NCBI GenBank assembly: GCA_003049485.1
Contig: PYST01000480.1
Location: forward strand, 1 to 23,977
Direction: 5' to 3'
Origin: Ophioceras dolichostomum
Taxonomy: Eukaryota; Ascomycota; Sordariomycetes; Magnaporthales; Ophioceraceae
Length of the DNA: 23,977 nt
This document shows, piece by piece, positions 1 through 9,361 of this stretch; position 1 is the first letter of the stretch, and every line of letters starts with the position of its first letter. Under the pieces are notes generated by a model. That model saw only the letters and a list, made by a program, of their open reading frames with translations. It was not told the DNA's origin and made no database searches. The translations under genes and the position numbers were made by a program.

Positions 1-988
1 AGATAGAATTGTAGAGGCCGATGGTAAAATGACAGCGTATTGAAGCTCCTTTTTTTATGCGGGGACATTAATTTTTTGGGGGCTGAGCGAGGGTGGTGGC
101 TGATGGGTGATCCGCACAGCATTTAGATGCCATCCCCAGCCGATCATCCCTGCTATCTTGTCAAGATCATCCGCAGGCGTCACTTGCTAATAACTGGCTG
201 CAGCTATTGTCTTGGAACGGAACTTTTTTTTTGAAATCACGGCTCTATGGACGCCCGAAAGGGACGCAGGCTGTGTTGAGCTCGGGGAGGTTTCATCGAG
301 CTGTGCTCTCCTTCTCTCCCGGCCATACTGCGTACGCGGGCTCTTCCTCATTGCGTCCACTTGGCCGCTCTGTAGATCTTTGACTTCCACACAAAGTGTA
401 CTATACCGCCACTGCTAAGGCAAGACCGCCTGAATGCGTGCGTGGCCATGAGGTCCTGCCCGTTTACTCCAGGCATCCTGATACTCCGAGACCAACCAGA
501 CTAACAGGAGCATACCATGTGGCTCACGGGACAGAAAATATCTACTTGGATGCGTAACATTAGGTGTATGTACGGCTATGTATTTAGCCCTCGACCGGGT
601 GGCCCCTTTCCCTATTCGTTCCCTGGGGCAGGAGGGCAGATGACTTCCATACTGAGGTAGGAAGGAAGAAAGGCGCAACCTCAACTGGAAGGAACGGAGT
701 CAGGCACTGGGAAATGGACACTTTGTTTTCTTCTCTTCCCTCCTCTTCTCTTCTCTCTCTTTTTCCTTTCATCGCAACCTACCTCAACAATCCCCTCAGC
801 ATCCGCCAACCTATCTCTTTTCTTCATCCCTCGTGCCCATCATCCATCATCCCCTTAACAGAACATCAATTCAGCATCGTACAATCAACACCACTTCCAT
901 CTGGAAGGCTACCTACACACGTCACGTCGCCTGCGGGCGAGCGGCCCATCGATCCCGTACTCGTGTCAGCCATCCCCCAGCGACAGAG
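1..988. other. Upstream non-coding region of the first gene
   Basis: I see no convincing gene here. The short open frames overlap on both strands and resemble no family. From about 721 to 790 the plus strand is almost pure pyrimidine, which is common just upstream of fungal start codons and fits the promoter or 5' UTR of the gene starting at 989. An ATG at 714 opens a 113-codon frame overlapping the presumed start at 989; whether it lies within the transcript is unknown. Confidence 0.5.
721..790 (+). promoter_or_regulatory. Pyrimidine-rich promoter/5' UTR tract
   Basis: About 70 nt of nearly uninterrupted C and T lie 200-270 nt before the presumed ATG at 989. CT-rich stretches of this kind mark transcription-start regions of many filamentous-fungal genes. 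No TATA box was recognised. The assignment is inference from composition and position only. Confidence 0.35.
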
Positions 989-3270
989 ATGGCCGAGAGG
1001 CGGCACGCGATCGTCGGCGAGTACCCGTGGGAGGTGCAGGAGAAGAAAGAGGTAGCGAAGGAGAAGGAGAAGAAAGATGCAGCGAAGGAGAAGGAGGAAC
1101 TTGACCGGTACCTGCGTACGGACGATTTACAGGGGTTCTTTCCGTTCAGAGACGCCCGAATTGCATTAGAAGAAAGAATAGCAGAGATCGTGCGGGCAAA
1201 CGAGCTCGTAGAGGCAAAGGCCGAGCAGGTCAAGGCCGAACAGGCAAAGACCGAACGGGCAAAGGCCGAACTGGCAAGAGAGGCCGAACGGGCAAAGGCA
1301 GAACAGGCAAAGGCCGAGCTGGCAAAGGCCAAGCTGGCAAAGGCTGAACTGGCAGGAGATGGCGCTAACCAAGGTGCCAAGGCTGGTGGCCGCAGGGTAA
1401 ACATTATCGAGCCTAGCTCCAAGGACCGCAAGCACCGCAAGCACCGCGAGGACAGCGAGGACCGCAAGCACCGCGAGGACTCCGACTACTCCGAGTCTTC
1501 CGACTACTCCGAGTCCTCCGAGGACAGAGCGAGGAGAGCAAAAGGTAAATCGACAAAGCGGCAACACCGCGAGCAAGCGAAGCTGAAGTCGGGGCCGACG
1601 CCCAGGGAGCCCATGGAGCCCAGGAAACCCAGGGACGCGGGCTTCCAGACGGTGGTCTACCACGGGGAGAAGGGCAACGTGCGGTGGCGGGGCTGGCGCC
1701 TGCTGCTGTTCAAGACCGCGGACAAGACGGACACGTGGCTGATGACGGAACACATGGAGGACGAGCCGATCTTCGTGATCAGGCTAGAATCTCGGGGCAA
1801 GCTGTGGAAGAAGCACCCGGTCGTGTGCCTGTACGAGGCGAAAGAGTTCTTCCGCCGCCCCAGCCCGGACACGGACCTGACGCCGGTCGCGACGTTCCGC
1901 ATCCTCCACGGGAGGGACTACACCATCACGGTGGCGCCCAAGCGCTTCGCTCCCAGGGAGCGGTGGGTGCCCCGCGGCCTAAGGCCGGTCTCTTTTCCCG
2001 GCTCCTACGTCGGCTTCGACTTCCCTCTCTTCTGCTCTCGTCATCAGACTCGATGCCGCGCACACTTCATGAAGATCCCCATGAGCCGGCGGGGGTCAGC
2101 ACTGTCGTGGTCTCAGCCCTTTCTCTGGAGGATGGGGAGGGACCACAACGAGCTGATGTGGACGGACAGCCAGTCGCACAGCAACGAGGTGGTGGCCCGG
2201 TGGGTGGAGGGCCAGATCAACAACACTGACCCGCCCATCAGCTTCTACCAGCTGGAGTTCCTGGGGTTGGGCCGGCAGGCCTGCCTGGGGGACGGGTTCG
2301 TCCGTCTGGCGGTTCTGACCGCGGTGAAGTTCATGAACGTGTGGGATTTCGATTGTGGCGAAGAAATCTGGGATCCCGATTCCAGTCAAGCCAAGAGCGG
2401 CAGCGGCGGCGGCGACGTCCCGCGGATGACGCGGCGCAAGAATTCCGCTCCCACGATGCCGGTACCCGAACGGGAGTGGTAAGAGAAAAAAATTCATTGC
2501 TTGTCTCTCCATCATTCCCTCTACCTACCTTACCTACCTAGGCACCCAACCACCTGACGCTCGAAGCTGACTTCCGCCCACACTTATTACGTAGGCAATC
2601 CCTCCGCCCAGCGATCATCCAGAACCCCATCGGTCTCGCCTCTGCCGCCGTCGCCGAGACGGCAGCCCGCCTCCCCCTCGGACTCGGAGCCGTTAAGGCT
2701 CTGGGCAAGACAGCTCGCCTTCCCCTCGGAGCCGTTAAGGCTTTAGGCGAGCCTGTCGTGCAGACTATCCGACGAATGAGTCTCCCACTCAAAGCTGCAG
2801 CCGAGAACATTGCCGGTCCCCTCATGAAAAAACTATCTGCCCGTGCTCTCTCTCGGCACGATGCTGTCGACCATGGCCACGTCGACCATGACCACGTCGA
2901 CCATGATGATGATAACGAAGAGGTGAAGCATGCAGCCGATGACATTGCCGGTCCCCTCATGAAAAAACTCACCGCCCTTGCTCTTTCTCAGCTCGATGAC
3001 CACGATGACGTCGACCATGATGACGACTCCGAGAAGTCGGATACCGGTACCGTCATTCATCACCCCATCGGCAAGAAGGATCGCGAAACCGGTGCCGCCG
3101 GCCCTTTGGACTGGGTCGCAGAGGACGGCACCGTCATCGGTCATGGGCGCTGCACCGTCATCGGTCATTGGCGCGACCCCGGATATTCGAACATCACAAC
3201 ACCCATGGCCGCCTGGCCGACGCCCCCCGATGGCAGGAGCGACATCAGCCTCCGGAAGCGCAGGACCTAG
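989..3270 (+). CDS. Hypothetical repeat-rich protein (two-exon model, 721 aa)
   Basis: I do not recognise this protein. Exon 1 is 989-2478; ATG 989 is the first in-frame ATG, with G at -3 and +4. It encodes: a charged N-terminus; an Ala/Lys/Glu helix of KAE[QLR]A pentads (residues about 75-122); a basic/acidic patch with DYSESS twice (145-180); and a globular-looking Trp-rich domain (218-465). The unspliced frame ends at TAA 2480-2482 (497 aa). However, a G|GTAAGA donor at 2479, a GCTGAC branch point near 2568 and a TACGTAG acceptor at 2594 remove that stop and join in frame to 2595. Exon 2 then stays open to TAG 3268-3270. It carries a doubled LPLGAVKALG motif, two 45-residue units with IAGPLMKKL cores, Asp/His-rich blocks and a doubled TVIGH motif. 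Alternatives are a single-exon gene ending at 2482 plus a small gene from ATG 2776, or continuation past 3270. Confidence 0.55.
1200..1354 (+). repeat. 15-bp coding repeat, KAE[QLR]A pentads
   Basis: Degenerate copies of a 15-bp unit built on GCAAAGGCCGAA encode about nine pentads of the type KAEQA, KTERA, KAELA and KAKLA. A five-residue period is not a heptad coiled coil. The composition predicts a long, highly charged single alpha helix. The unit probably arose by slippage or unequal exchange. Confidence 0.75.
2797..3030 (+). repeat. Tandem 135-bp coding duplication (IAGPLMKKL unit)
   Basis: Two copies begin at 2797 and 2932, a period of exactly 135 nt or 45 codons. Each opens with an Ala-Ala-acidic helix leading into IAGPLMKKL, followed by an ALS(R/Q) segment and an Asp/His-rich block. 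The first copy holds an internal 15-bp triplication reading VDHGH, VDHDH, VDHDD. The second copy has a shorter Asp/His block. Nucleotide identity across the IAGPLMKK part is complete or nearly so, pointing to a fairly recent duplication. Confidence 0.8.
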
Positions 3271-4329
3271 TTCGGCCTGCGCGGCGACACCTGGGACATC
3301 ACGCGCTCCTCCACCACGTCCGCGTCTTCTTCGTTTGTCCCCTATCGCGCCACGGGCAACACGCCGCCCAAGCACATACCCAGAGGAGGCACCCTCCTAT
3401 GCCCAACCCCCCCTTTTTGCACATGCAGCCCTACAACTATTGCCTTCCGCGAGAATATTACCGCCCAGTTCTCGCTGCCGGAGGACATTCTCGAGGTGAT
3501 TCGGAGGCTGGAAGAAGGCCTGGCCAACGAGGAGATCAGGTGGCGTTGGGAAGGCATTTTCAGAATGCCCTTGGAGCGGCTCGTCACATGGAACCCCTAC
3601 GCGGTCCCCCGCACCCGACGGCTCACCAGACCCATCTCGCCCACGGACATCGGGGGGTCGTCTGTGACGTCGGAGGATGATGCCGATACCGAAGAAGAAG
3701 ATACCGAAGAAGAAGAAACCGAAGAAGAAACCGAAGAAGAAACCGAAGAAGAAACCGAAGAAGAAACCGAAGAAGAAACCGAAGAAGAAACCGAAGAAGA
3801 AACCGAAGAAGAAACCGAAGAAGAAGAAGTGGAGGGAGAAGAAATGGAGAGAGAAGNAGTGGAAGAAGAAGCATCGGGATGGGAATCAGAAACGGAATGG
3901 GAATCAGAATCGGAATGGGAATTGGAATCAGAATCGGGGTCCGAGCCGGAAATGGTCGTGAGACACAAAGAGCGGAGCGACAACGCGCACCTGATCCACC
4001 TCGTCTCCTCGGGCTGCTCGACTCCCGAGGACTGCTTCCACATCGTGGCGCCCGCCCCCTCCCCCTTCCTGTACGGCGCGCACGGCGTGCCCAACAAGCC
4101 CATGTCCGTGCCCCACTCCCCGTGGGAGGACGACCCGCAGCTGCCCTTCGACGAGGAGATCTTCAAGCTGTACTTCGACAGGAGGCTCGGGGACCGCGCG
4201 TTCAAGAAGGCGCAGAAGAGGGTCGAGCTGATCAGGCAGAGGAGAGCGATGAGGAGGGAGGAGAAGGAGTTTCTGAGGGAGAGGGAGAGGGAGGAGAGGG
4301 CGTCCAAGGGGTGGGTGCCTCAGGATTGA
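3271..4329 (+). CDS. Acidic hypothetical protein, possible 3' part of the preceding gene
   Basis: This segment is in the same frame as exon 2 of the preceding gene and is separated from it only by TAG 3268-3270. It stays open for 352 codons to the TGA at 4327-4329. It reads as coding well before its first ATG (3565), for example FGLRGDTWDITRSS at the start and ITAQFSLPEDILEVIRRLEE further on, so it probably lacks its own start and needs an upstream exon. Features in order: a Ser/Thr-rich lead; a helical segment (about 3460-3560); an acidic (TEEE)n tract; a Glu/Ser/Trp stretch; and a C-terminal domain with a basic helix ending in KGWVPQD. The family is not recognised. It may be the third exon of one gene, a separate gene with an unseen first exon, or the downstream half of a nonsense-broken gene. 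One residue is undetermined because of the N at 3857. Confidence 0.5.
   Translation, partial: FGLRGDTWDITRSSTTSASSSFVPYRATGNTPPKHIPRGGTLLCPTPPFCTCSPTTIAFRENITAQFSLPEDILEVIRRLEEGLANEEIRWRWEGIFRMPLERLVTWNPYAVPRTRRLTRPISPTDIGGSSVTSEDDADTEEEDTEEEETEEETEEETEEETEEETEEETEEETEEETEEETEEEEVEGEEMEREXVEEEASGWESETEWESESEWELESESGSEPEMVVRHKERSDNAHLIHLVSSGCSTPEDCFHIVAPAPSPFLYGAHGVPNKPMSVPHSPWEDDPQLPFDEEIFKLYFDRRLGDRAFKKAQKRVELIRQRRAMRREEKEFLREREREERASKGWVPQD
3688..3828 (+). repeat. (GAAGAAGAAACC)n minisatellite encoding TEEE units
   Basis: Nine uninterrupted 12-bp units run from 3718 to 3825, preceded by two imperfect units starting at 3688 and 3703. In frame they read Thr-Glu-Glu-Glu. The purine-rich strand keeps several other frames open on both strands, which explains the overlapping KKPK and RFLL open frames. 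Length variation between strains and assembly error are both likely here; the ambiguous base at 3857 lies just downstream. Confidence 0.9.
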
Positions 4330-6312
4330 TTGGATTGGATTGCCCTTCCCTCTCCTCCTTTTTTTTTCCCTTTCAGCTTCTTTCCTGTCTCCTTTCTTCC
4401 TTTCAGCTTCTCTTCATTCGGTTCGTTTCAGCTTCTTCTTTCCTCGTGTCTCATTTTTTCCTTTCTAGTTTCTCTCAGCTTCTTTCTTCTATTTCCTTCT
4501 TCGTCGTTTTCCATCTGTTCATCTAGCTTTCGTTTCTTTCCTCATTTCTTTCTTCTGCCTGTCTGCGCCTTCAGTTCTTCTGCCTGTCTGCATCTTCATT
4601 GGTTCCTCTACTTCTCTTCTGCGCTCCACTGCGTTCCTTTCCCCTTTGCCCTGCCACTGGCTCTATTTGGTCGTGGTGGAAAACGTCCCGATTCCAGATT
4701 GATTGTGGCCGGACGCGCTGCGTTTATCATTCTTTTACCTTTGCCTCCCTTTCTTCTAATCCTTCTTTCCTTAGCCCTATTGATGTGGTGGGATGGCACA
4801 CATTCACACTTTCTTATGTCCTTTCTACCCGTACCTAAGGCTACGTACCTAATCACACAGCACCCTTGTTGATCCTTTGCAATGGATTATTCCCCTGCAC
4901 TGCACCTCTCCTTGACAATTGCCCTTTCTGAGGCCTGGGGTTTACTTTCGTTCACTGTATCTCTGGGTGTTGGACGCACCCTCCTTCAAACGCGTTGATC
5001 TGGACCTAGCATCCGTTGTATTCTCTTCTTGCACTGTTATTCTGTAGGCACCTACCTTAACTACCGAGGCCTTCAGATAGCCCACCAAAATTGCAAGTAC
5101 TGATTGCAATTCCTCGGTACTTTGACTTTCGGTCCTTCTCTTACCGCCGGCTAACCATTCCGTCCTGTGATGGCTGGCGGCGAGCGTTGTGCGACACAAC
5201 CTCCGGCCGAGCCAGCCACTCGTTGATTCGTGAAACCAACCTTGATAACCAATCTGTCAAATACCAAGAAGTATTGACTGCTGAATGCTGACTCTTTTTC
5301 CCAAGAGGCATGTTCGCTTGTTTGTAAAGCCACTCAGCAAGCCACGAGCTGCTTCACGTTATCTTCAGAACCTGGGTGGGTGGTCAGCGTTATTCGTTAT
5401 TCCGTGATTTCAAGCACCTGCCGTTGCTTACCGAGACAACAATTGAAAAAGTACGCGTCCAGGTTCGTCCGTCCATCGCGGCATCGGTGTGCTTGTCCTG
5501 GTGGAACCATGAACCCCGCATCAAGCTCGCAGGGCCTCGACTTTGGAGAGCTGGTGTGGATGGGTGGGGTGCAGGAGTGTCATCCAAAGTTCCGAACATG
5601 CGTGCCCTGGACATTCCCCGCACCAAACCAAGCAACGGGCGGCTGGATGGACGGCTGTAACTCCCAACTTCACTCTCCCGTCTGTACGGAGATTCTACCA
5701 CCAGGTCACGAATGCATCTAAAAAGACATCAAGAGCAGTAAGGGAGACGGTCGAGCCTGCTTGTAGTGTCCAGCTGACTTGATTAAACTTGACTTCACGT
5801 CTCGCGCTACTTCGAGCGACGAGGTTATCGCGGAACGGCGCCGCCTGGGCCAGCAGAAGCCTCGTCTTGGGGCGCTCGCCAAGATGGAGGCCAAGATGGA
5901 GGGGCTGACAAGGATGGCACCCGTCGTCTGCTGTGGAGCTTCCCATCGCTGCCGCCACCGCTACTGCAACCCACTCACACCCGCGATGTCCTATCGTGAG
6001 GTAGGATGCGGATTTACGGTAGCCTATCGCAGATAAATAACAACCAGGTTCGCATTCCCCGCCCTTCCCCGACTCCTAACAATTTGCCCGGAGCTTCTCT
6101 CTCCATCCTCTCTCGAGCACGCAATCGCGCAGGAGGTTCCCTCTCTGCTCAGGTGCTGATAATCTGTGAAGAGAGCGTGAGAGAACAGGCGGGCGTGGCC
6201 AGTCGTCGCGCCGTCGTATACTAGGAACTCTAATCCCAGCTTCGATCTCTGCTCTGCATCAGTCGGCCTTCCACATACCCATCCCTTCCTTCACTGCCTC
6301 TCAACATCAACG
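4330..6312. other. Gene-free region between the repeat-protein locus and the antiporter
   Basis: No reading frame here is convincing; all are short and mutually overlapping. The first 300 nt are a pyrimidine-rich tract with direct repeats, annotated separately. The last part (about 6230-6312) is CT-rich with an A at -3 of the antiporter ATG, fitting its promoter and 5' UTR. Nothing in 4650-6200 could be assigned. Confidence 0.5.
4340..4645 (+). repeat. Pyrimidine-rich tract with direct repeats
   Basis: The plus strand is strongly biased to T and C for about 300 nt just after the stop at 4329. TTTCAGCTTC occurs exactly at 4371, 4401 and 4426, with a variant (TCTCAGCTTC) at 4473. Further on, TTCTTCTGCCTGTCTGC is repeated exactly at about 4549 and 4575. 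The tract could be a 3' UTR, or a promoter-like element for an unseen transcript. No gene follows within 1.9 kb on the plus strand. Confidence 0.7.
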
Positions 6313-9300
6313 ATGTCGACCACATCAACCACGATGTCGGCTACTACGACTGCGGCCGCGGCGGCAGTGGCCTCGGCTAAACCCCAGGGCGGCGTTTTCG
6401 AGGGCCTGAATCCAACGACGTATAACGCGGCCGACCCCATCGTTCTCTTCATCATCCAGGCCATTATAGTCATCGGACTGACCAGGCTCCTGTACTGGCC
6501 CCTGGCCAAGATCCACGAGCCGAGGGTCATCGCGGAGGTCATAACTGTAAGCTCCAGTCTGCCACTCTGCCACTGCACGTCTCTATCCTATTCGTACTCC
6601 TCCTTCAGTGGCTCCTTCAGTGGAGGTATGGCACCAACAGGCACCTTCACACGGGAATCGAACTAACGTACCTGCCTCTGTACCCTCGGCGCACCTTCAA
6701 CAGGGCATCATCCTCGGGCCCTCGATCATGGGCCGCATCCCCGGCTTCACGGCCGCCATCTTCCCGACCGAGTCGATGCCCCCCTTCAGACTCGCCGCCA
6801 ACATCGGCCTTGTCCTCTACCTCTTCCTCGTCGGCCTCGAGATCGACCTCGGCTACCTGCTGCGGAACTGGCGCATCGCCATCAGCGTGGCGAGCTTCGA
6901 CATGGCCGTCCCCTTCGGCCTGGGCTACGCCCTCGCCTACGGCCTCTACAACGAGTTCAAGTCCGAGCCCGGCATCGCCCCGGTCTCCTTCGCCGTCTAC
7001 GGGCTGTTCATCGCCATCGCCATGGCCATCACCGCGTTCCCAGTCCTCTGCCGCATCCTGACCTCGCTCAAGCTGCTCAACAGCGCGGTGGGAGTCATCG
7101 TCCTGACCTCGGGCATCATCAACGACGTCGTCGGATGGATCCTGCTGGCCTTGTGCGTGACGCTCGTCAACTCGGGCGCTGGGATCACCGCTCTGTGGAT
7201 CCTGCTCGTGGCGGCCGGCTACAGCCTCTTCCTGGCCTACGCCGTCCGCCCCAGCTTCATGTGGGTGCTTCGCAAGACGCACAGCCTCGAGAACGGCCCC
7301 ACGCAGGGCGTCGTGGCCCTGACCGTCTTCATGGTGCTCGCCTCTTCCTTCTTTACGAGCATTATCGGGATACACTCCATCTTCGGCGCCTTCATGATCG
7401 GCCTGATGTGCCCGCACACGGGCGGCTTCGCGATCAAGCTCACCGAGAAGATCGAGGACCTGATCTCAACCTTGTTCGTGCCGCTCTACTTCGCGCTCTC
7501 GGGCATAAACACCAACCTCGGCCTGCTCGACAGCGGCCGGATCTGGGCCTACGTCTTCGCCGTCATCTTCGTCGCCTTCTTCACCAAGCTGATCGGCGGC
7601 ACGGCCGGCGCGCGCCTCAACGGACTCGTCTGGCGCGAGTCCTTCACCATCGGCACGCTCATGTCCTGCAAGGGGCTGGTGGAGCTGATCGTGCTCAACA
7701 TCGGCCGCGAGGCCAAGATCCTATCCACCCGCACATTCACAATGTTCGTGGTGATGGCCCTCGTCACCACCTTCCTCACCTCGCCCCTCGTCATGTGGCT
7801 GTACCCTCCTTCCTACCAGCAAAAGCTCGAGCTGTGGAAGCAGGGCAAGATCGACTGGTCAGACAACCCGATCCAGTCGCAGGGTTCCGGCGAGGACGAC
7901 GACAGCAGCGACATCGACTTTGTCCGCCGCGATGTCGCCTCGCGGCTGCTGGTCTACATCCGGACCGATGGCCTCTCCAGCATCTTGTCCACCATCTCGC
8001 TCTTCACAAGCACAGGACGCAAGTCCGACGCCGATTCCAGCGCTAGAACACCCGCCATAAACCCGATCGCCTCCACACACCTAGGCGGCGAGAGCATGAG
8101 GGAGGGCGCCCAGCCAGTCACCGCGTCTCTGAAACCCGGCCCAGCCAGGTCTGGCCCGCCACAGCCCCTTCTTCGCATCAACGGCTACCGCCTCGTCGAG
8201 CTCAGCGAGCGGAACTCCTCCGTCATGAAGGTCTCGGAGATCGAGGAATACGCCGGCCACGACCCGATCATCAAAGCCTTCGGCACCTCAGCCAATAACA
8301 CAACCCGCGACGTCGTCGTCTCAGGCAAGATTGCCGTCGTCCCCGAGAGCTCATTCGCCGACACGCTCGCCACAGAGGCAGCCCGCTCCAAGACCGACCT
8401 CGTGCTCGTCCCCTGGAGCGAGACCGGCAGCGTCTCCGAGCTCCCTTCCTTCTTCAGCGCCACCCTGAAGGGTGACCCGCTCGAGAACAGCGGCGGCTTC
8501 GCGCACCTCGTGACCAAGATCTTCGACGCGGCCCGCCCGTTCTCAGCCGTCGGCGTTTATCTCGATCGCACTCTGCTCTCCAGGCGGGCTGGCACCGGCG
8601 CCGGCGGCGACGCGGCCGGCGACAACGCCACCAGCAGCCCTACTGCTACTCGCGGACCGAGGCTGACGCGGCACGTCTCTGCCGGCGTGAGCCTCGCCGA
8701 GAGCCAGGACCCCGCCGCCGTCAGGTTCTTCTCCGCCGAGACCAAGATCAAGAAGGTCATCCGCGCGCTGTTCACGGGAACCGAGGACGACCTGTTCGCC
8801 GTGCGCCTGGCGCTGCAGCTGGCGCAGTCCGACAACATCGAGCTCGAGATCGTCGATGCGGCTGCCGCTTCGTCTTCGATCAACGCCGCCCCGGCTGCTG
8901 CCGACTTCGAGCGGCTCAAGGCCAAGCTCGAGCACGACGGGTCCGTCGTCGTCTCCTCCTATAAGAGCGAGGCCCCGGCCGACGCAAGCGAAGTCTCTCT
9001 GCTCGCGGCCAGGCTCCTCTTGACGACGCAGCAGCAGCAGTTTGGAGTCAATAAAAGCAGCATCGCCGCCACCACCGTCCTCGTCCTGGGCAGAACTACC
9101 ACCTCCTCCGCTGCTGGTACCAAGCCCACCGGCTCCCAGCCCACGGCCGTCGTTGGCGAGTCCTCGTCCTCGACCGCCACCGAGTCTCGCAACGCGCTCG
9201 GCCCTGTGGCTGTCGCCGTCGCTGCCGAGGTCAAGCGTGCCCAGACGCCCAACGTCAGTGTGCTTGTCGTCCAGGCCAAGAGCTCTCCCCCTCCACAGAC

Positions 9301-9361
9301 CCAGACCCAGCCGGAGATTAAGCGCAAGCTGAGCCTTGCCTCCCACGCTAGCGGTGATTGA
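6313..9361 (+). CDS. KHA1: Kha1-type K+/H+ (monovalent cation/proton) antiporter, CPA2 family
   Basis: This membrane antiporter of the Na_H_Exchanger superfamily would exchange K+ or Na+ for H+; yeast Kha1 acts in the Golgi and helps pH and cation tolerance. Exon 1 is 6313-6546 (78 aa). The intron is 6547-6703, with GTAAGC donor, CTAAC branch point at 6663 and CAG acceptor, phase 0. Exon 2 is 6704-9361. The product is 963 aa. The helical core spans residues 43-445, with the first helix at 43-62. Diagnostic motifs are GIILGPSIMGRIPGF (79-93), the Asn-Asp ion-site pair in SGIINDVVGW (N218, D219) and CKGLVELIVLNIG (400-412), as in fungal Kha1 and plant CHX proteins. The C-terminal 520 residues are cytosolic, Ala/Ser-rich and variable, somewhat longer than the yeast protein of about 870 aa. 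The ATG has A at -3. Cargo preference and location are inferred from the family. Confidence 0.95.

Noticed and set aside
3268..3270. Programmed stop-codon readthrough at the TAG
   Set aside because: Known efficient fungal readthrough uses TGA CTA-type contexts; this is TAG followed by TTC. An intron, a nonsense mutation or two genes is more likely.
3677..3961. Lys/Pro-rich frame (KKPK repeats) over the TEEE minisatellite
   Set aside because: It is the frame-shifted reading of the 12-bp repeat. The TEEE frame continues into ordinary protein sequence on both sides.
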